64,000 bases of DNA from an uncultured Maribacter sp. (GTDB taxonomy: Bacteria > Bacteroidota > Bacteroidia > Flavobacteriales > Flavobacteriaceae): assembly GCA_947504045.1 (NCBI GenBank), contig CANNFY010000002.1:186001-250000 (forward strand). The letters run 5' to 3'. The position numbers and the translations under genes are program-made. A model generated the notes under the pieces. The model searched no databases, was not told the origin of the DNA, and saw nothing but the letters and a program-made list of their open reading frames with translations. The first letter of the stretch is position 1. Each line of letters opens with the position of its first letter. Below, piece by piece: positions 26,381-34,952 of this stretch.

Positions 26381-27715
26381 CTAATTTATACTATTGGTTA
26401 TACCACTTAAAAATGAATTTAGGTCAAAAATTGGTTCCTGTACTAGTCCAGTTCTTACTACTACTAAGTCTTTAGATGGTATTATAAAAACATACTGCCC
26501 TTGAAAACCATTTGCAGAATACATGTCTTTTGGAACATCAGGAAATTTTCCTCCAGCATTTAACCAAAAATGTGCCCCATAAACCCCATCAGAATTTTTG
26601 GTAGGTTTGGTAATATAATTTACCCATTCGTCAGAAAATAACTTTTCTCCATTCCAATTTCCTTTGTTTAAATATAAAGTACCAAATTTCCCCCAATCTC
26701 TAGTAGTTGCCCAACCGTAGGAAGAACCTATATAATTACCTTCCATATCCGCTTCAATAAGCATACTATACATTCCAATTTTATCTATTAAAACTTTATA
26801 CGGATAATCTAAATACTCCTGTCTTGTAGAAAATTGATCTCTAAGAATTCCTGAAAGTAAATTACTGGTTCCAGAGGAGTAATTCCATATTTCTGTAGGC
26901 TTTGCTATTGCCTTTTTTTCTTTCTGTGCTATCGTCATATCTGTATCTAAATACAGCATTTTGGTTACATCAGATATTTTTGTATAATCTTCTTCCCATT
27001 CTAAACCACTTTGCATACGAAGCAAATTATTTATTGTAATATGTTTACGTTCATCGTTTTTCCATTCAGGAATAGGAGCAGTGCTATTTACATTTAACTT
27101 TCCTTCTTTTTGTAGGGTGCCATATAAAGTAGCAATAATACTTTTTGTCATAGACCAACCTAGTATTGGAGTATCTTTAGAAAAACCATCGGCATATTTT
27201 TCAGCTATTATGTGGTTTTTATAGAGTACCAACACTGTTCTTGTCTTAAATTTTTCAGGAGAATTAAAAGCAAAATCTACAGCTTTATTTAATCTTTTAT
27301 AATCTACAGAAGTAAAAATAGAATCTACAGGAGTGTTACTACCAAAAGGATAAGGTAGAGTATCTATCTTTTTTTTTCTTTTAGGACTTAGAGGCATCTT
27401 TGAAGCATCAAAATCTTTATTTATTAAAACACAACCTAAACCTTCTCTATAAATAGTATTACGCTCCATTAGCCCAAAAACTGTAGCAGAGGAACTTTTT
27501 TCTTTTTCATTAAAAGTAGCGTCTGCTAATTTAATTAACGGCATATTATTATCATTAGCTATAATTGTAGAAACAGAACGTTTAGAAATAAGTGCATTGG
27601 AAGCTAAGTTTTTAGAAGCAAAACCAGAAATTATGTTAAGCTTTGGGTAATTTAAATATATTACAATTGCAATAATTAAAATTAGGGCGAGTAAAATTCT
27701 CTTAAATATCTTCAA
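26381..27715 (-). CDS. serine hydrolase of the beta-lactamase/DD-peptidase family
   Basis: A 444-residue class C-like (MEROPS S12-type) hydrolase. An N-terminal membrane anchor (ILLALILIIAIVIYL, about 6-21) places the catalytic domain in the periplasm. The nucleophile motif SMTK lies in LGWSMTKSII and the second motif in NYSSGTSN. A third KTG-like motif is not clear (GAHFWLNAGG region). Members include esterases, peptidases and penicillin-binding-like proteins. The nearest genes on the other strand act on the cell wall, which favours a peptidoglycan-related role (inference). Confidence 0.85.
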   Translation of the reverse strand: MKIFKRILLALILIIAIVIYLNYPKLNIISGFASKNLASNALISKRSVSTIIANDNNMPLIKLADATFNEKEKSSSATVFGLMERNTIYREGLGCVLINKDFDASKMPLSPKRKKKIDTLPYPFGSNTPVDSIFTSVDYKRLNKAVDFAFNSPEKFKTRTVLVLYKNHIIAEKYADGFSKDTPILGWSMTKSIIATLYGTLQKEGKLNVNSTAPIPEWKNDERKHITINNLLRMQSGLEWEEDYTKISDVTKMLYLDTDMTIAQKEKKAIAKPTEIWNYSSGTSNLLSGILRDQFSTRQEYLDYPYKVLIDKIGMYSMLIEADMEGNYIGSSYGWATTRDWGKFGTLYLNKGNWNGEKLFSDEWVNYITKPTKNSDGVYGAHFWLNAGGKFPDVPKDMYSANGFQGQYVFIIPSKDLVVVRTGLVQEPIFDLNSFLSGITNSIN

Positions 27716-27780
27716 AAAAGTATAGTTTTAGTTATTATCGTAAATTTAAAAAAGAAATAAATAGTAAAGTACCTAAAATT

Positions 27781-28206
27781 ATGTCTTCTAAATATACAAT
27801 TAGTTTTTTATGTATTTGTTTTTTTCTAATAACCGCCTGCAAAACAAAAACTTCGGAGGACGGGTATATTTGGAAAACTATAAATGTTACAGCAACTGCA
27901 TATAACTCTATAGCTTCACAAACTTCTAGCACCCCTAATATTACAGCTTGGGGAGACTCTTTAGTACCAGGAATGAAATGTGTTGCTGTTTCTAGAAACT
28001 TAATTGCTTTAGGTATAAAACATAACACTCAAATTAGAATAGAAGGTTTAGATGGCATTTATATTGTAAATGACAAAATGAATAAAAAATGGAAAAATCG
28101 AATTGATATTTATATGGGTAAAGATGTTGCAAAAGCCAAAGAGTGGGGAAAAAAGAAGAAGAAAATTTACTACCGTGTAAAAAAAGATAGCGTAAACATT
28201 AAATAA
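27781..28206 (+). CDS. lipoprotein with 3D (Asp-Asp-Asp) domain
   Basis: A 141-residue lipoprotein; lipobox LITAC gives Cys at about residue 20. The C-terminal half matches the 3D domain of MltA-type lytic enzymes and Sps/Rpf-like proteins: ITAWGDSLVPGMKCVAVSR and the core VNDKMNKKWKNRIDIYMG with conserved Asp residues. The family domain is a double-psi beta-barrel of lytic transglycosylase or glycan-binding kind. It is the first of three adjacent cell-wall genes on the same strand. Confidence 0.88.
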   Translation: MSSKYTISFLCICFFLITACKTKTSEDGYIWKTINVTATAYNSIASQTSSTPNITAWGDSLVPGMKCVAVSRNLIALGIKHNTQIRIEGLDGIYIVNDKMNKKWKNRIDIYMGKDVAKAKEWGKKKKKIYYRVKKDSVNIK

Positions 28207-28214
28207 TCTTACTA

Positions 28215-28880
28215 ATGAAAAAAATAATTCTAATAGTAACAATTGTGTTGTTTTTCTCTTGTTCAAAACAACATAAAATAATAGATAAGCCAATTGTTTT
28301 TGATGCAGAAAGAAAACAATTAAGCTTAGAATATTTACAGAATAGATATGGTTTACAACAAAAAGAACCTACTATAATTCCAAAAATGATTGTGTTACAC
28401 TGGACAGTTATTCCAACTTTAGAAGAATCTTTTAAAGCATTTAATCCATCAAAATTACCAAACTGGAGACCAGATATAGAAAATGTTAGTGGCCTTAATG
28501 TTTCTTCTCAATTTATTGTTGATAGAGATGGTACTATTTATAGGCTTTTGCCAGAAACAAGTATGGCAAGGCATGTAATTGGTTTAAACCATTGTGCCAT
28601 TGGTGTAGAAAATGTTGGAGGAGACAAGAATATGCCTTTAACTAAAAAACAATTAGAAGCAAATATTTGGCTAGTACATTATTTAAAAAACAAATATGAA
28701 ACTATAGATTATTTAATTGGACATTATGAGTATACTAACTTTGAAAATACACCACTTTGGTTAGAAAAAGACACTACATATAGAACCAAAAAAACAGACC
28801 CAGGTTTTACATTTATGTCTAATGTACGTAATGCTACTAAAGATTTAAATTTTAAAAACACTCCTAATCCTCAAAATTAA
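28215..28880 (+). CDS. N-acetylmuramoyl-L-alanine amidase, lipoprotein (Amidase_2)
   Basis: Cleaves the amide between muramic acid and the stem peptide. The 221-residue chain starts with a lipoprotein signal (LFFSC). The zinc ligands are His in MIVLHWT, His in ARHVIGLNH and the Asp of TDPGFTF, with the catalytic region GHYEY. The family is the T7 lysozyme/PGRP fold. It begins 8 bp after the 3D lipoprotein and its stop is 1 bp from the start of the M14 peptidase gene, so the three are cotranscribed. Confidence 0.93.
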   Translation: MKKIILIVTIVLFFSCSKQHKIIDKPIVFDAERKQLSLEYLQNRYGLQQKEPTIIPKMIVLHWTVIPTLEESFKAFNPSKLPNWRPDIENVSGLNVSSQFIVDRDGTIYRLLPETSMARHVIGLNHCAIGVENVGGDKNMPLTKKQLEANIWLVHYLKNKYETIDYLIGHYEYTNFENTPLWLEKDTTYRTKKTDPGFTFMSNVRNATKDLNFKNTPNPQN

Positions 28881-28881
28881 A

Positions 28882-30348
28882 ATGAAAAACTATATTCCAT
28901 TATTACTTATATGTTTTGTTTATTCTGCGAGTTATTGTCAAAATGCAGACCTAACAAGTTCTTTATACAATAGCTACAAAACATATAAAGAGCCTAGTTT
29001 GCTACACCGTAGAATAAAACATGAAAATATACAACCATTAATAAACCATTATAAAAATACACCTGGCTTTACTGTAAAAAAAGTAGGAACATCTATTGGA
29101 GGAAAAGACTTAACATTGGTTAGTATTGGCTCGGGTAAAACACAAGTATTTTTATGGTCGCAAATGCATGGAGACGAACCTACTGCTACACTAGCAATTT
29201 TTGATATTTTAAACTTTTTAGAAAGCTCAGATTTTAGAGAAGAAAAAAAAGCACTTCTAAATAACCTAACTATACATTTTCTTCCTATGTTAAACCCAGA
29301 TGGGGCGGCTTTATACCAACGTAGAAATTTATTAGGCATAGATATTAATAGAGATGCCTTACGCTTACAGTCTCCTGAAGCTAAAACTTTAAAAAAAGTT
29401 AGAGACAGTCTTAATGCTGATTTTGGGTTTAATTTACATGATCAAAGTATTTATTATAATACAGAGCGCACCAATAACCCTGCTACAATTTCGTATTTAG
29501 CTCCTGCTTATAATTACAATAAAGATATAAATGAGGTGCGTGCAAATGCTATGAAAGTAATTGTTTTTATGAATAGTATTATTCAAAAATATGCAAAAGG
29601 GCAAGTTGGTAGGTATAATGATGATTTTGAACCTAGAGCTTTTGGAGATAATATTCAGAAATGGGGGACAAGTACCATTTTAATAGAATCTGGTGGTTAT
29701 AAAAACGATGTGGAAAAGCAAGAAATACGAAAACTAAATTATGTTTCTATACTTTCTGCTATGTACAGTATTGCTAATAAAAATTATATAAACTTAGATA
29801 TAGCAGCGTATAACAAAATACCTAAAAACGATAGAAAATTATTTGATTTAAAGATAGAAGGAGCTACGTATATATTAAATAATAAATCTTACAAAATAGA
29901 TATTGGTTTAAATAGATTAGAAGTAAATAAAGATAATTATTCTAATTTTTGGTATAGCAGTAGAATACTAGATCAAGGAGATTTATCTACTTATTATGGT
30001 TATGAAAATTTTAATGCAACAGGATATAAAATTAAAGAAGGAAAAATATATCCAAAAAAAATAGCTACAATACAAGAAGCAACCACCTTAGATTATATTT
30101 CTTTACTTAAAAAAGGATTTACGTATTTAAAAGTAGCAAAAATACCAAACAGTCAATTAAGTTCTCCTTTTCCTATGCACTTAATAAGTTCTTCTTATAA
30201 AGTGCCTAATTTATTGCTTCAACCTGGTATTAACCCAACTTTTCTTTTGGAAAAAGATGGAATAAATAAATATGCAGTAATTAATGGTTTTTTAATTGAT
30301 TTAGAAAATGGGAAAGGAAATTTTAAAAACGCCATGATTTTTAGATAG
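28882..30348 (+). CDS. M14 family zinc carboxypeptidase, secreted
   Basis: A 488-residue metallopeptidase with a signal peptide (SASYCQNA end). Zinc ligands are His and Glu in SQMHGDEPTA and His in FNLHDQS; the loop NPDGAALYQRRN binds substrate, and the catalytic Glu is in ILIESGGY. M14 enzymes remove C-terminal residues; in bacteria several trim peptidoglycan stem peptides. Adjacent amidase and 3D genes suggest the same here. The C-terminal about 150 residues form a beta-rich extra domain of unknown role. Confidence 0.9.
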   Translation: MKNYIPLLLICFVYSASYCQNADLTSSLYNSYKTYKEPSLLHRRIKHENIQPLINHYKNTPGFTVKKVGTSIGGKDLTLVSIGSGKTQVFLWSQMHGDEPTATLAIFDILNFLESSDFREEKKALLNNLTIHFLPMLNPDGAALYQRRNLLGIDINRDALRLQSPEAKTLKKVRDSLNADFGFNLHDQSIYYNTERTNNPATISYLAPAYNYNKDINEVRANAMKVIVFMNSIIQKYAKGQVGRYNDDFEPRAFGDNIQKWGTSTILIESGGYKNDVEKQEIRKLNYVSILSAMYSIANKNYINLDIAAYNKIPKNDRKLFDLKIEGATYILNNKSYKIDIGLNRLEVNKDNYSNFWYSSRILDQGDLSTYYGYENFNATGYKIKEGKIYPKKIATIQEATTLDYISLLKKGFTYLKVAKIPNSQLSSPFPMHLISSSYKVPNLLLQPGINPTFLLEKDGINKYAVINGFLIDLENGKGNFKNAMIFR

Positions 30349-30357
30349 TTATTATAT

Positions 30358-30393
30358 AAAAAAAGGGGGAAACTATTGCTTCCCCCTTTTTTT
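30358..30393. terminator. bidirectional terminator between M14 peptidase and OmpA genes
   Basis: Seven A, GGGGGAA, 8-nt loop, TTCCCCC and seven T. It serves both convergent genes. Confidence 0.88.
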
Positions 30394-30407
30394 AAGTAAT
30401 CTATATT

Positions 30408-31238
30408 TTATTGGTTACTCTCAGCGTCTAATAAAGCAAAGAATTTATCTAAATTAGGAAGAATAACAATTTTAGTTCTTCTGTTTTTAGCTCTGTTTTC
30501 TCTTGTATCATTATCTACTAATGGTAAATAAGAGCTTCTACCAGATGCTATTAATTTTGCAGGATCTACATTATACTTATCTTGAAGTATACGAACTACA
30601 GATGTTGCTCTTTTTACACTTAAATCCCAGTTATCTGCAAACATAGCAGTATTAATGCTTCTAGAATCTGTATGACCTTCTACCATAACTTCCATACTAG
30701 ATTCAGAATTAATAACCTCTGCTAATTTAGCTAAAACAGCATTTGCTTTACTACTTACTCTATAGCTACCACTATTAAATAATAGTTTATCAGAAATATT
30801 AATCATAACCACTGTTTTATCAATGTTTACATCAACATCACCTTCTTCATCAGAAATAGATTTCTTTAATTTATAAGAAAGTGCCAAGTTCATAGAGTCT
30901 TGTAACGTTTTTGCACCTGCTAATTTTGCTGGATCAACGTTCTTTAAAGTAGCTCTCATTTTATCTTTAGTATTGTTACTCATAACAGCAATACCATCAA
31001 CACTAGTCATTTGACTATCGTTAATATCTTTTAAAGAGTTTATTTTATTATTGTACTCTGTTACTCTTGCTTCAATTTTAGCCATTTTAGACTCTAGCTC
31101 TTCTTTTTCTACTTGTGTTTTTGTTAAAACACTTTTTGTATCAGATAAATCGTTTTCTAAAGCAACATATTTCTTTTTAGAAACACATGAAGTTAATAAT
31201 GCAATAGATAATGTACTTGTAATAAATAATTTTTTCAT
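30408..31238 (-). CDS. OmpA/MotB-family peptidoglycan-binding lipoprotein
   Basis: A 276-residue lipoprotein (lipobox LLTSC at residue about 18) with a coiled-coil region (about 25-70) and a C-terminal OmpA-like domain: VMVEGHTDSRSINTAMF with the Asp and the conserved Arg in RAKNRRTKIVI bind diaminopimelate. It links the outer membrane or its lipids to the cell wall. Monocistronic, with terminators at both ends. Confidence 0.93.
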   Translation of the reverse strand: MKKLFITSTLSIALLTSCVSKKKYVALENDLSDTKSVLTKTQVEKEELESKMAKIEARVTEYNNKINSLKDINDSQMTSVDGIAVMSNNTKDKMRATLKNVDPAKLAGAKTLQDSMNLALSYKLKKSISDEEGDVDVNIDKTVVMINISDKLLFNSGSYRVSSKANAVLAKLAEVINSESSMEVMVEGHTDSRSINTAMFADNWDLSVKRATSVVRILQDKYNVDPAKLIASGRSSYLPLVDNDTRENRAKNRRTKIVILPNLDKFFALLDAESNQ

Positions 31239-31385
31239 ATTCTTTTCAAAAATAGGTTTTAATGTATACGGTATAATTAAAATTAAAGATGTTTTTAATC
31301 GATCTTTTTTTGAAAACTATTTTTAGTTAATTGATAAACAGCAACTTAAAATATTCTGTTTTTTATATTTTTTATCCTTTAAACT

Positions 31386-31413
31386 AAAAAAGACACCATT
31401 TGGTGCCTTTTTT
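31386..31413 (-). terminator. terminator of the vWA lipoprotein gene
   Basis: On the reverse strand GGCACCA, AA, TGGTGTC then a T run; one G-U pair at the stem base. It lies 20 bp after the stop at 31433. Confidence 0.75.
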
Positions 31414-31432
31414 ATGCAATTATATATATTGT

Positions 31433-32545
31433 TTAATTACAGCCTCCTTCAAATCCGGATGCACTAAATTTAGTTTGTACAGCGCCTTGTTTACTGCCGC
31501 TTCTAACTTGTATAGCTAAGTTGTTTTCTCCACTGCCATCTCTTTTAGGGCTACAATATTCAAATAAATAAAAACTATTTGCTTGTTCAGATACTTTAAA
31601 AGATATAGCATTAAAAGTATTCTCTAATTCCTCTTTATTACTTGCAAATACACTAGAAGTTTTTCCTATCTCTTTTAAAATTTCGGTATCTATCTCATCA
31701 CCCAAACCAATAGTAAAGAATGATATATTAGAATTAGCGTTAGTAACCTTATCTATTGCCGCATCTCTTGTATACCTAGATGCTTGATCTGTACCATCGG
31801 TAAACAAAACAACAGAAGAAGCCCCTATAGTTTCGTTTTTAGTACTTTCGGCAAGTACATCTTCTGCTATATTAGTTGCTTTTATAATGGCACCATATAA
31901 ATCTGTAGATGGATCATTACTAATTGTATCTGTAATACCATCTACAGAAGAAATTAGTTCTTCTTTATCCGAACTTAAATCGTTTAGTAGGTGTAAGCTG
32001 TCTTCTCCATCAAACCAATAAATAGCCATTTTAAATGATTCTTGCGTTGTTTCTGGCATTACATTTTCTATAAAACTAGTTGTAGCTGTTTTTAACTCTT
32101 CTAAACTACTACTAAGAACACTATTACTTAAATCTAAAACTAAAATGGTATTATTATTAAATATTTGAGAGTTTGGAGAAATTCTTGCAAAAGATTCTGA
32201 GGCAGATATAGTATTAAAACAATCATCATTTCTACCTTGCTCATAAATTGTAAATTGGTCTGCAGTTAAGCCTGGAACCGGATTACCATCTATATCCGAA
32301 ACCTTAAAGAAAATAGATACTTTACCAGGTAAAGTAGTATACTCATCTTGAATTGATAATATTAATTCGCTTTCCTCTAAACCTAAACAAGAGTCAACTG
32401 TTTTTCCTAAGCCTAATTCCTCATTAAAATTAAGATTTAAATTAACGTCATTATCTGCATTACCACAAGAATTTGCTATTAGAATTAAAAATAGAATACT
32501 AATAGCTTTAAGAACATTTTTCATTTTCATTAATTTTGAGTTCAA
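31433..32545 (-). CDS. von Willebrand factor A domain lipoprotein
   Basis: A 370-residue surface or periplasmic lipoprotein (ANSC lipobox near residue 27). A beta-sandwich segment (60-120) precedes the vWA domain (about 130-310) with MIDAS motif DLSNS and LFTDGTD, which together bind a divalent metal for protein interaction. Similar proteins act in adhesion or as scaffolds in Bacteroidota. No nearby gene suggests a partner. The MKMKNVLKAIS region offers several starts; the first ATG is used here. Confidence 0.85.
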   Translation of the reverse strand: MNSKLMKMKNVLKAISILFLILIANSCGNADNDVNLNLNFNEELGLGKTVDSCLGLEESELILSIQDEYTTLPGKVSIFFKVSDIDGNPVPGLTADQFTIYEQGRNDDCFNTISASESFARISPNSQIFNNNTILVLDLSNSVLSSSLEELKTATTSFIENVMPETTQESFKMAIYWFDGEDSLHLLNDLSSDKEELISSVDGITDTISNDPSTDLYGAIIKATNIAEDVLAESTKNETIGASSVVLFTDGTDQASRYTRDAAIDKVTNANSNISFFTIGLGDEIDTEILKEIGKTSSVFASNKEELENTFNAISFKVSEQANSFYLFEYCSPKRDGSGENNLAIQVRSGSKQGAVQTKFSASGFEGGCN

Positions 32546-32895
32546 CTAGCAAAACGACTGTTTTAGGTATTAAGTATAGTTGTTCTAAAAATATATGTTA
32601 AAGATTGTTAAATTGATATTTAAGTGTATTTTTTCAATTCTTACAAAAATCAATAAAAAAAGAAGGTGTATTTAGATAAAAAAATATTTTTAGAGACGCT
32701 GTATATCAAGCTATTACTACTTTAAAACAATAACCTCTTTTTTTGTGAGGTTTTTATTTTGTGTAATTCCTCTAATACGCATACCTTTAGTAAGAAATAT
32801 AATACGTTGTAGTTCGTCGAAAGTTGATGTTCTAGTACAATTTATTTTGTATTCCTTGTGTTAGTTAAAGGTTACAAACCCCTAAAACTAATATT
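32546..32895. other. divergent intergenic region, no gene seen
   Basis: 350 bp upstream of both the vWA gene and the small lipoprotein gene. It contains a 6-bp stem AACCTC/GAGGTT at 32732-32752 with a T-rich loop, too weak to be sure of termination. A 26-codon frame at 32595 lacks support. Confidence 0.4.
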
Positions 32896-33078
32896 ATGAT
32901 TGCAAAAAAGATTTATTTTTTAGCAGCATGCTTTTGCCTTGTTGCACTAAATTATTCTTGTACGGAAGATTCCACATCTGAAACTGATAAGACTTACGGT
33001 ATTGGAGAAGACGAATTCCATGATAGAGATACGTATAGTATTGGAAGAGACGAAATTGATGACGAAAAAGATACTTAA
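32896..33078 (+). CDS. tiny lipoprotein with tandem repeat, 60 residues
   Basis: A signal peptide with lipobox LNYSC (Cys22) is followed by a 38-residue acidic tail carrying two imperfect 13-residue repeats, TYGIGEDEFHDR (33-44) and TYSIGRDEIDDE (46-57), sharing TY-IG--DE--D. The mature peptide is surface- or periplasm-attached. The last 20 bp overlap the start of the next gene, indicating coupling. No family was recognised; the acidic repeats could bind calcium or a partner (speculative). Confidence 0.7.
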   Translation: MIAKKIYFLAACFCLVALNYSCTEDSTSETDKTYGIGEDEFHDRDTYSIGRDEIDDEKDT

Positions 33079-33571
33079 AGAACTTTTAAAAGCGGTGGCA
33101 ATCATAGCATTGTCATCGCTACCTTATATTCATGATGTTATTACTATTCGTGGTGGCGATTTTCCATCTTGGGTTCCAGACTTAGGAATTGAAACTTTTT
33201 TAACTAATTCTGATGGAGATGTGCTTGGTTTTTCTTCGTACCGTGTTTTCTTATATACTTTTCTTATACATCTTTTTGCACATATTGGCTATGCGGGTTG
33301 GTTTTTTGAAGCCAAAAATAAATTATATCGCCCATTCTTATTAGTCCCAGTTGCGTTAAGTTTATACCAAATAATAATAATTCTTTCAGATTATAGAGGT
33401 TCTGATTTAAATGAGCCGCATATAAAAATAGTCTTGACCATAGTAATTAGTTCCCTTTTAGCTATAAACTTCTTTTTAAATAATAAAAAAACCATAAACA
33501 CACATTTACTCAAACATAAAAATTCTCTCAAGACAAAAAAACCATTACAAACTGAAGAAAAAAACATATAG
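33059..33571 (+). CDS. four-helix membrane protein coupled to the tiny lipoprotein
   Basis: A 170-residue integral membrane protein from the ATG at 33059 (the frame extends up to 33002 but those residues lie within the lipoprotein gene and are charged). Hydrophobic segments lie at about residues 8-24, 59-84, 92-110 and 124-142, with a periplasmic loop (GGDFPSWVPDLGIETFL) after the first and a basic C-terminal tail. The start lies 20 bp inside the preceding gene. No family was recognised. Cotranscription with a tiny lipoprotein suggests a small envelope complex. Confidence 0.65.
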   Translation: MTKKILKELLKAVAIIALSSLPYIHDVITIRGGDFPSWVPDLGIETFLTNSDGDVLGFSSYRVFLYTFLIHLFAHIGYAGWFFEAKNKLYRPFLLVPVALSLYQIIIILSDYRGSDLNEPHIKIVLTIVISSLLAINFFLNNKKTINTHLLKHKNSLKTKKPLQTEEKNI

Positions 33572-33581
33572 TAAGCTAGCT

Positions 33582-33905
33582 ATGTATACAAACGGGACAC
33601 AATTTAATTTTGTTAAAGGCGCGGTAGGCGTTATAAACACTAAACTAGGAGAAACATTAAAAAGATTAAATCAAATTTTATATGGTGTAGTAGAAGCCAA
33701 ACCATATAGTTTTGATTGGGACTATATAATTAAAGAGTATAATACCACATGTGCAGGTGGCGATATAGATGAGTTTTGCTCAAGCTTTGTGCATGGTTAT
33801 TCTATGATGAATAACTTTTTAAGCGATGATGTAATTAAAGAAGCTATGTATGTAGAGTTAAGAGCAAATTTAATTGCCAAAAGAGTAAGCGGAGAAATAG
33901 CTTAA
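33582..33905 (+). CDS. hypothetical protein, 107 residues
   Basis: A soluble, alpha-rich protein without recognised motifs; the segments VGVINTKLGETLKRLNQIL and CAGGDIDEFCSSFVHGY contain two Cys that could pair. It lies 10 bp after the membrane protein gene and forms the last gene of a three-gene operon. A 14-bp stem terminator follows. Confidence 0.65.
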   Translation: MYTNGTQFNFVKGAVGVINTKLGETLKRLNQILYGVVEAKPYSFDWDYIIKEYNTTCAGGDIDEFCSSFVHGYSMMNNFLSDDVIKEAMYVELRANLIAKRVSGEIA

Positions 33906-33913
33906 AAATAGTT

Positions 33914-33952
33914 AAAATGAAGAATTAGAATTAACTTACTAATTCTTCATTT
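33914..33952. terminator. bidirectional hairpin at the end of the operon and the 48-residue gene
   Basis: AAATGAAGAATTAG, a 10-nt loop, CTAATTCTTCATTT: 14-bp perfect stem, ending TTTGTATTTT. It includes the stop codon region of the reverse-strand small gene at 33931, so both converge on it. Confidence 0.75.
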
Positions 33953-34077
33953 GTATTTTCTTCTGATAGTTCGTAATCTTGAAAGATACCGCAAGAAACG
34001 GATTTTTTTACTAAAGATTTTTTTTCGCTTTTTTTACTTTTTAAAATAGCTTCTATTTCTGGAGAAAGATATTTCAT
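33931..34077 (-). CDS. 48-residue basic-acidic peptide gene
   Basis: A reverse-strand frame, MKYLSPEIEAILKSKKSEKK then SLVKKSVSCGIFQDYELSEE and NTNEELVS. The N-terminal half is a lysine-rich helix and the C-terminal third is strongly acidic around a single Cys (SCGIF). It ends in the shared hairpin at 33914. Three separate inverted repeats lie just upstream (34117-34186), hinting at regulated expression. No signal peptide and no known family. It might be a regulatory or bacteriocin-like peptide, or a spurious frame; the coding evidence is length, start context and the flanking signals only. Confidence 0.45.
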   Translation of the reverse strand: MKYLSPEIEAILKSKKSEKKSLVKKSVSCGIFQDYELSEENTNEELVS

Positions 34078-34116
34078 AAGATTTACTTTTTAAGTTTTTA
34101 TAAAAACGTATTAATA

Positions 34117-34130
34117 CACAACTTGTTGTG
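34117..34130. promoter_or_regulatory. inverted repeat upstream of the 48-residue gene, site 1
   Basis: CACAAC, TT, GTTGTG: 6-bp arms. One of three closely spaced inverted repeats 40-110 bp before the small gene. Confidence 0.4.
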
Positions 34131-34148
34131 CTATTCTTACAATTTTAT

Positions 34149-34162
34149 ACTTACATGTAAGT
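34149..34162. promoter_or_regulatory. 14-bp perfect palindrome, site 2
   Basis: ACTTACATGTAAGT is a perfect palindrome, suited to a dimeric regulator. Confidence 0.45.
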
Positions 34163-34168
34163 TTTAAT

Positions 34169-34186
34169 TCAGTACAATAGTACTGA
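34169..34186. promoter_or_regulatory. inverted repeat, site 3
   Basis: TCAGTAC, AATA, GTACTGA: 7-bp arms with a 4-nt spacer, 6 bp from site 2. Confidence 0.4.
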
Positions 34187-34302
34187 CTATAAATATATAT
34201 CTATAACAATTTACGAATAATTTGTGATTTATTAACATTAATTTATCATATTTAGCTATACGTAAGCATTTTATAGACCAACTGAATATCTAATAAACTA
34301 AG

Positions 34303-34935
34303 TTACTCTACACCAAGTTGTTTAAGAATATAGTTTAATATCAACATCCAGTTCATTCGTAATAGAAGAGAAGCTGTAGGTATATTGTCATCTTCAATAG
34401 CTGCAATTATAGCTTCGTGTTGGTTGTCAGTTCTATTGTAGAAAAAATCATTTTTCATAAAAGCATTTTCATAAAAAAAGATTCTTGTTTTTAGGTCATT
34501 TAAAACCTGTAAGGCAATGTCGTTCGTATAATTTTTAGTTAGTAAGTTATGAAATTCAAAATCTGCATTAATTCTAGAAACCGCATCTGTAGCATTTTCA
34601 AATACTAATTGTTGTTGTTTTAATCTCTCTATTGCTTTTTCAGAAAAATCACTGTTTTCTATTGCTAACACTTCTAAGTTGGCTACTAACTCATATAAAT
34701 CACTTGCTTCTTTTGCATTTAATTCTGCAATAACAAAGCCTCTATTAGGCACTGCTTTTATAATATTTGCTTGTTGTAACTGTGTTAAAGCTTCACGTAT
34801 GGGAGTTACACTAACATTTAATTTTCTTGCTAATGCAGCTAAATTTATAGTGTTTCCAATTTGCAAGTTTCCGAGCACCATTTGTTTAAGTAAATGCTCT
34901 CTAACCTGATCTCTAAGTATTTGTTTTTTTGCCAT
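34303..34935 (-). CDS. GntR/FadR-family regulator with FCD domain
   Basis: A 210-residue repressor or activator. The winged helix domain is MAKKQILRDQVREHLLKQ, with recognition helix VTPIREALTQLQQANI. The helical FCD effector domain (about 80-205) binds small carboxylates in characterised members. A perfect 12-bp palindrome lies 17 bp upstream of its start (34953-34964), so autoregulation is likely. The target genes are not evident; the nearest other gene is the divergent lipoprotein at 35061. Confidence 0.93.
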   Translation of the reverse strand: MAKKQILRDQVREHLLKQMVLGNLQIGNTINLAALARKLNVSVTPIREALTQLQQANIIKAVPNRGFVIAELNAKEASDLYELVANLEVLAIENSDFSEKAIERLKQQQLVFENATDAVSRINADFEFHNLLTKNYTNDIALQVLNDLKTRIFFYENAFMKNDFFYNRTDNQHEAIIAAIEDDNIPTASLLLRMNWMLILNYILKQLGVE

Positions 34936-34952
34936 TATAACAAATATAACGT

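Noticed and set aside
32595-32675. 26-codon frame starting MLKIVKLIFK in the divergent region
   Set aside because: Very short, no paralogue, no terminator or leader support.
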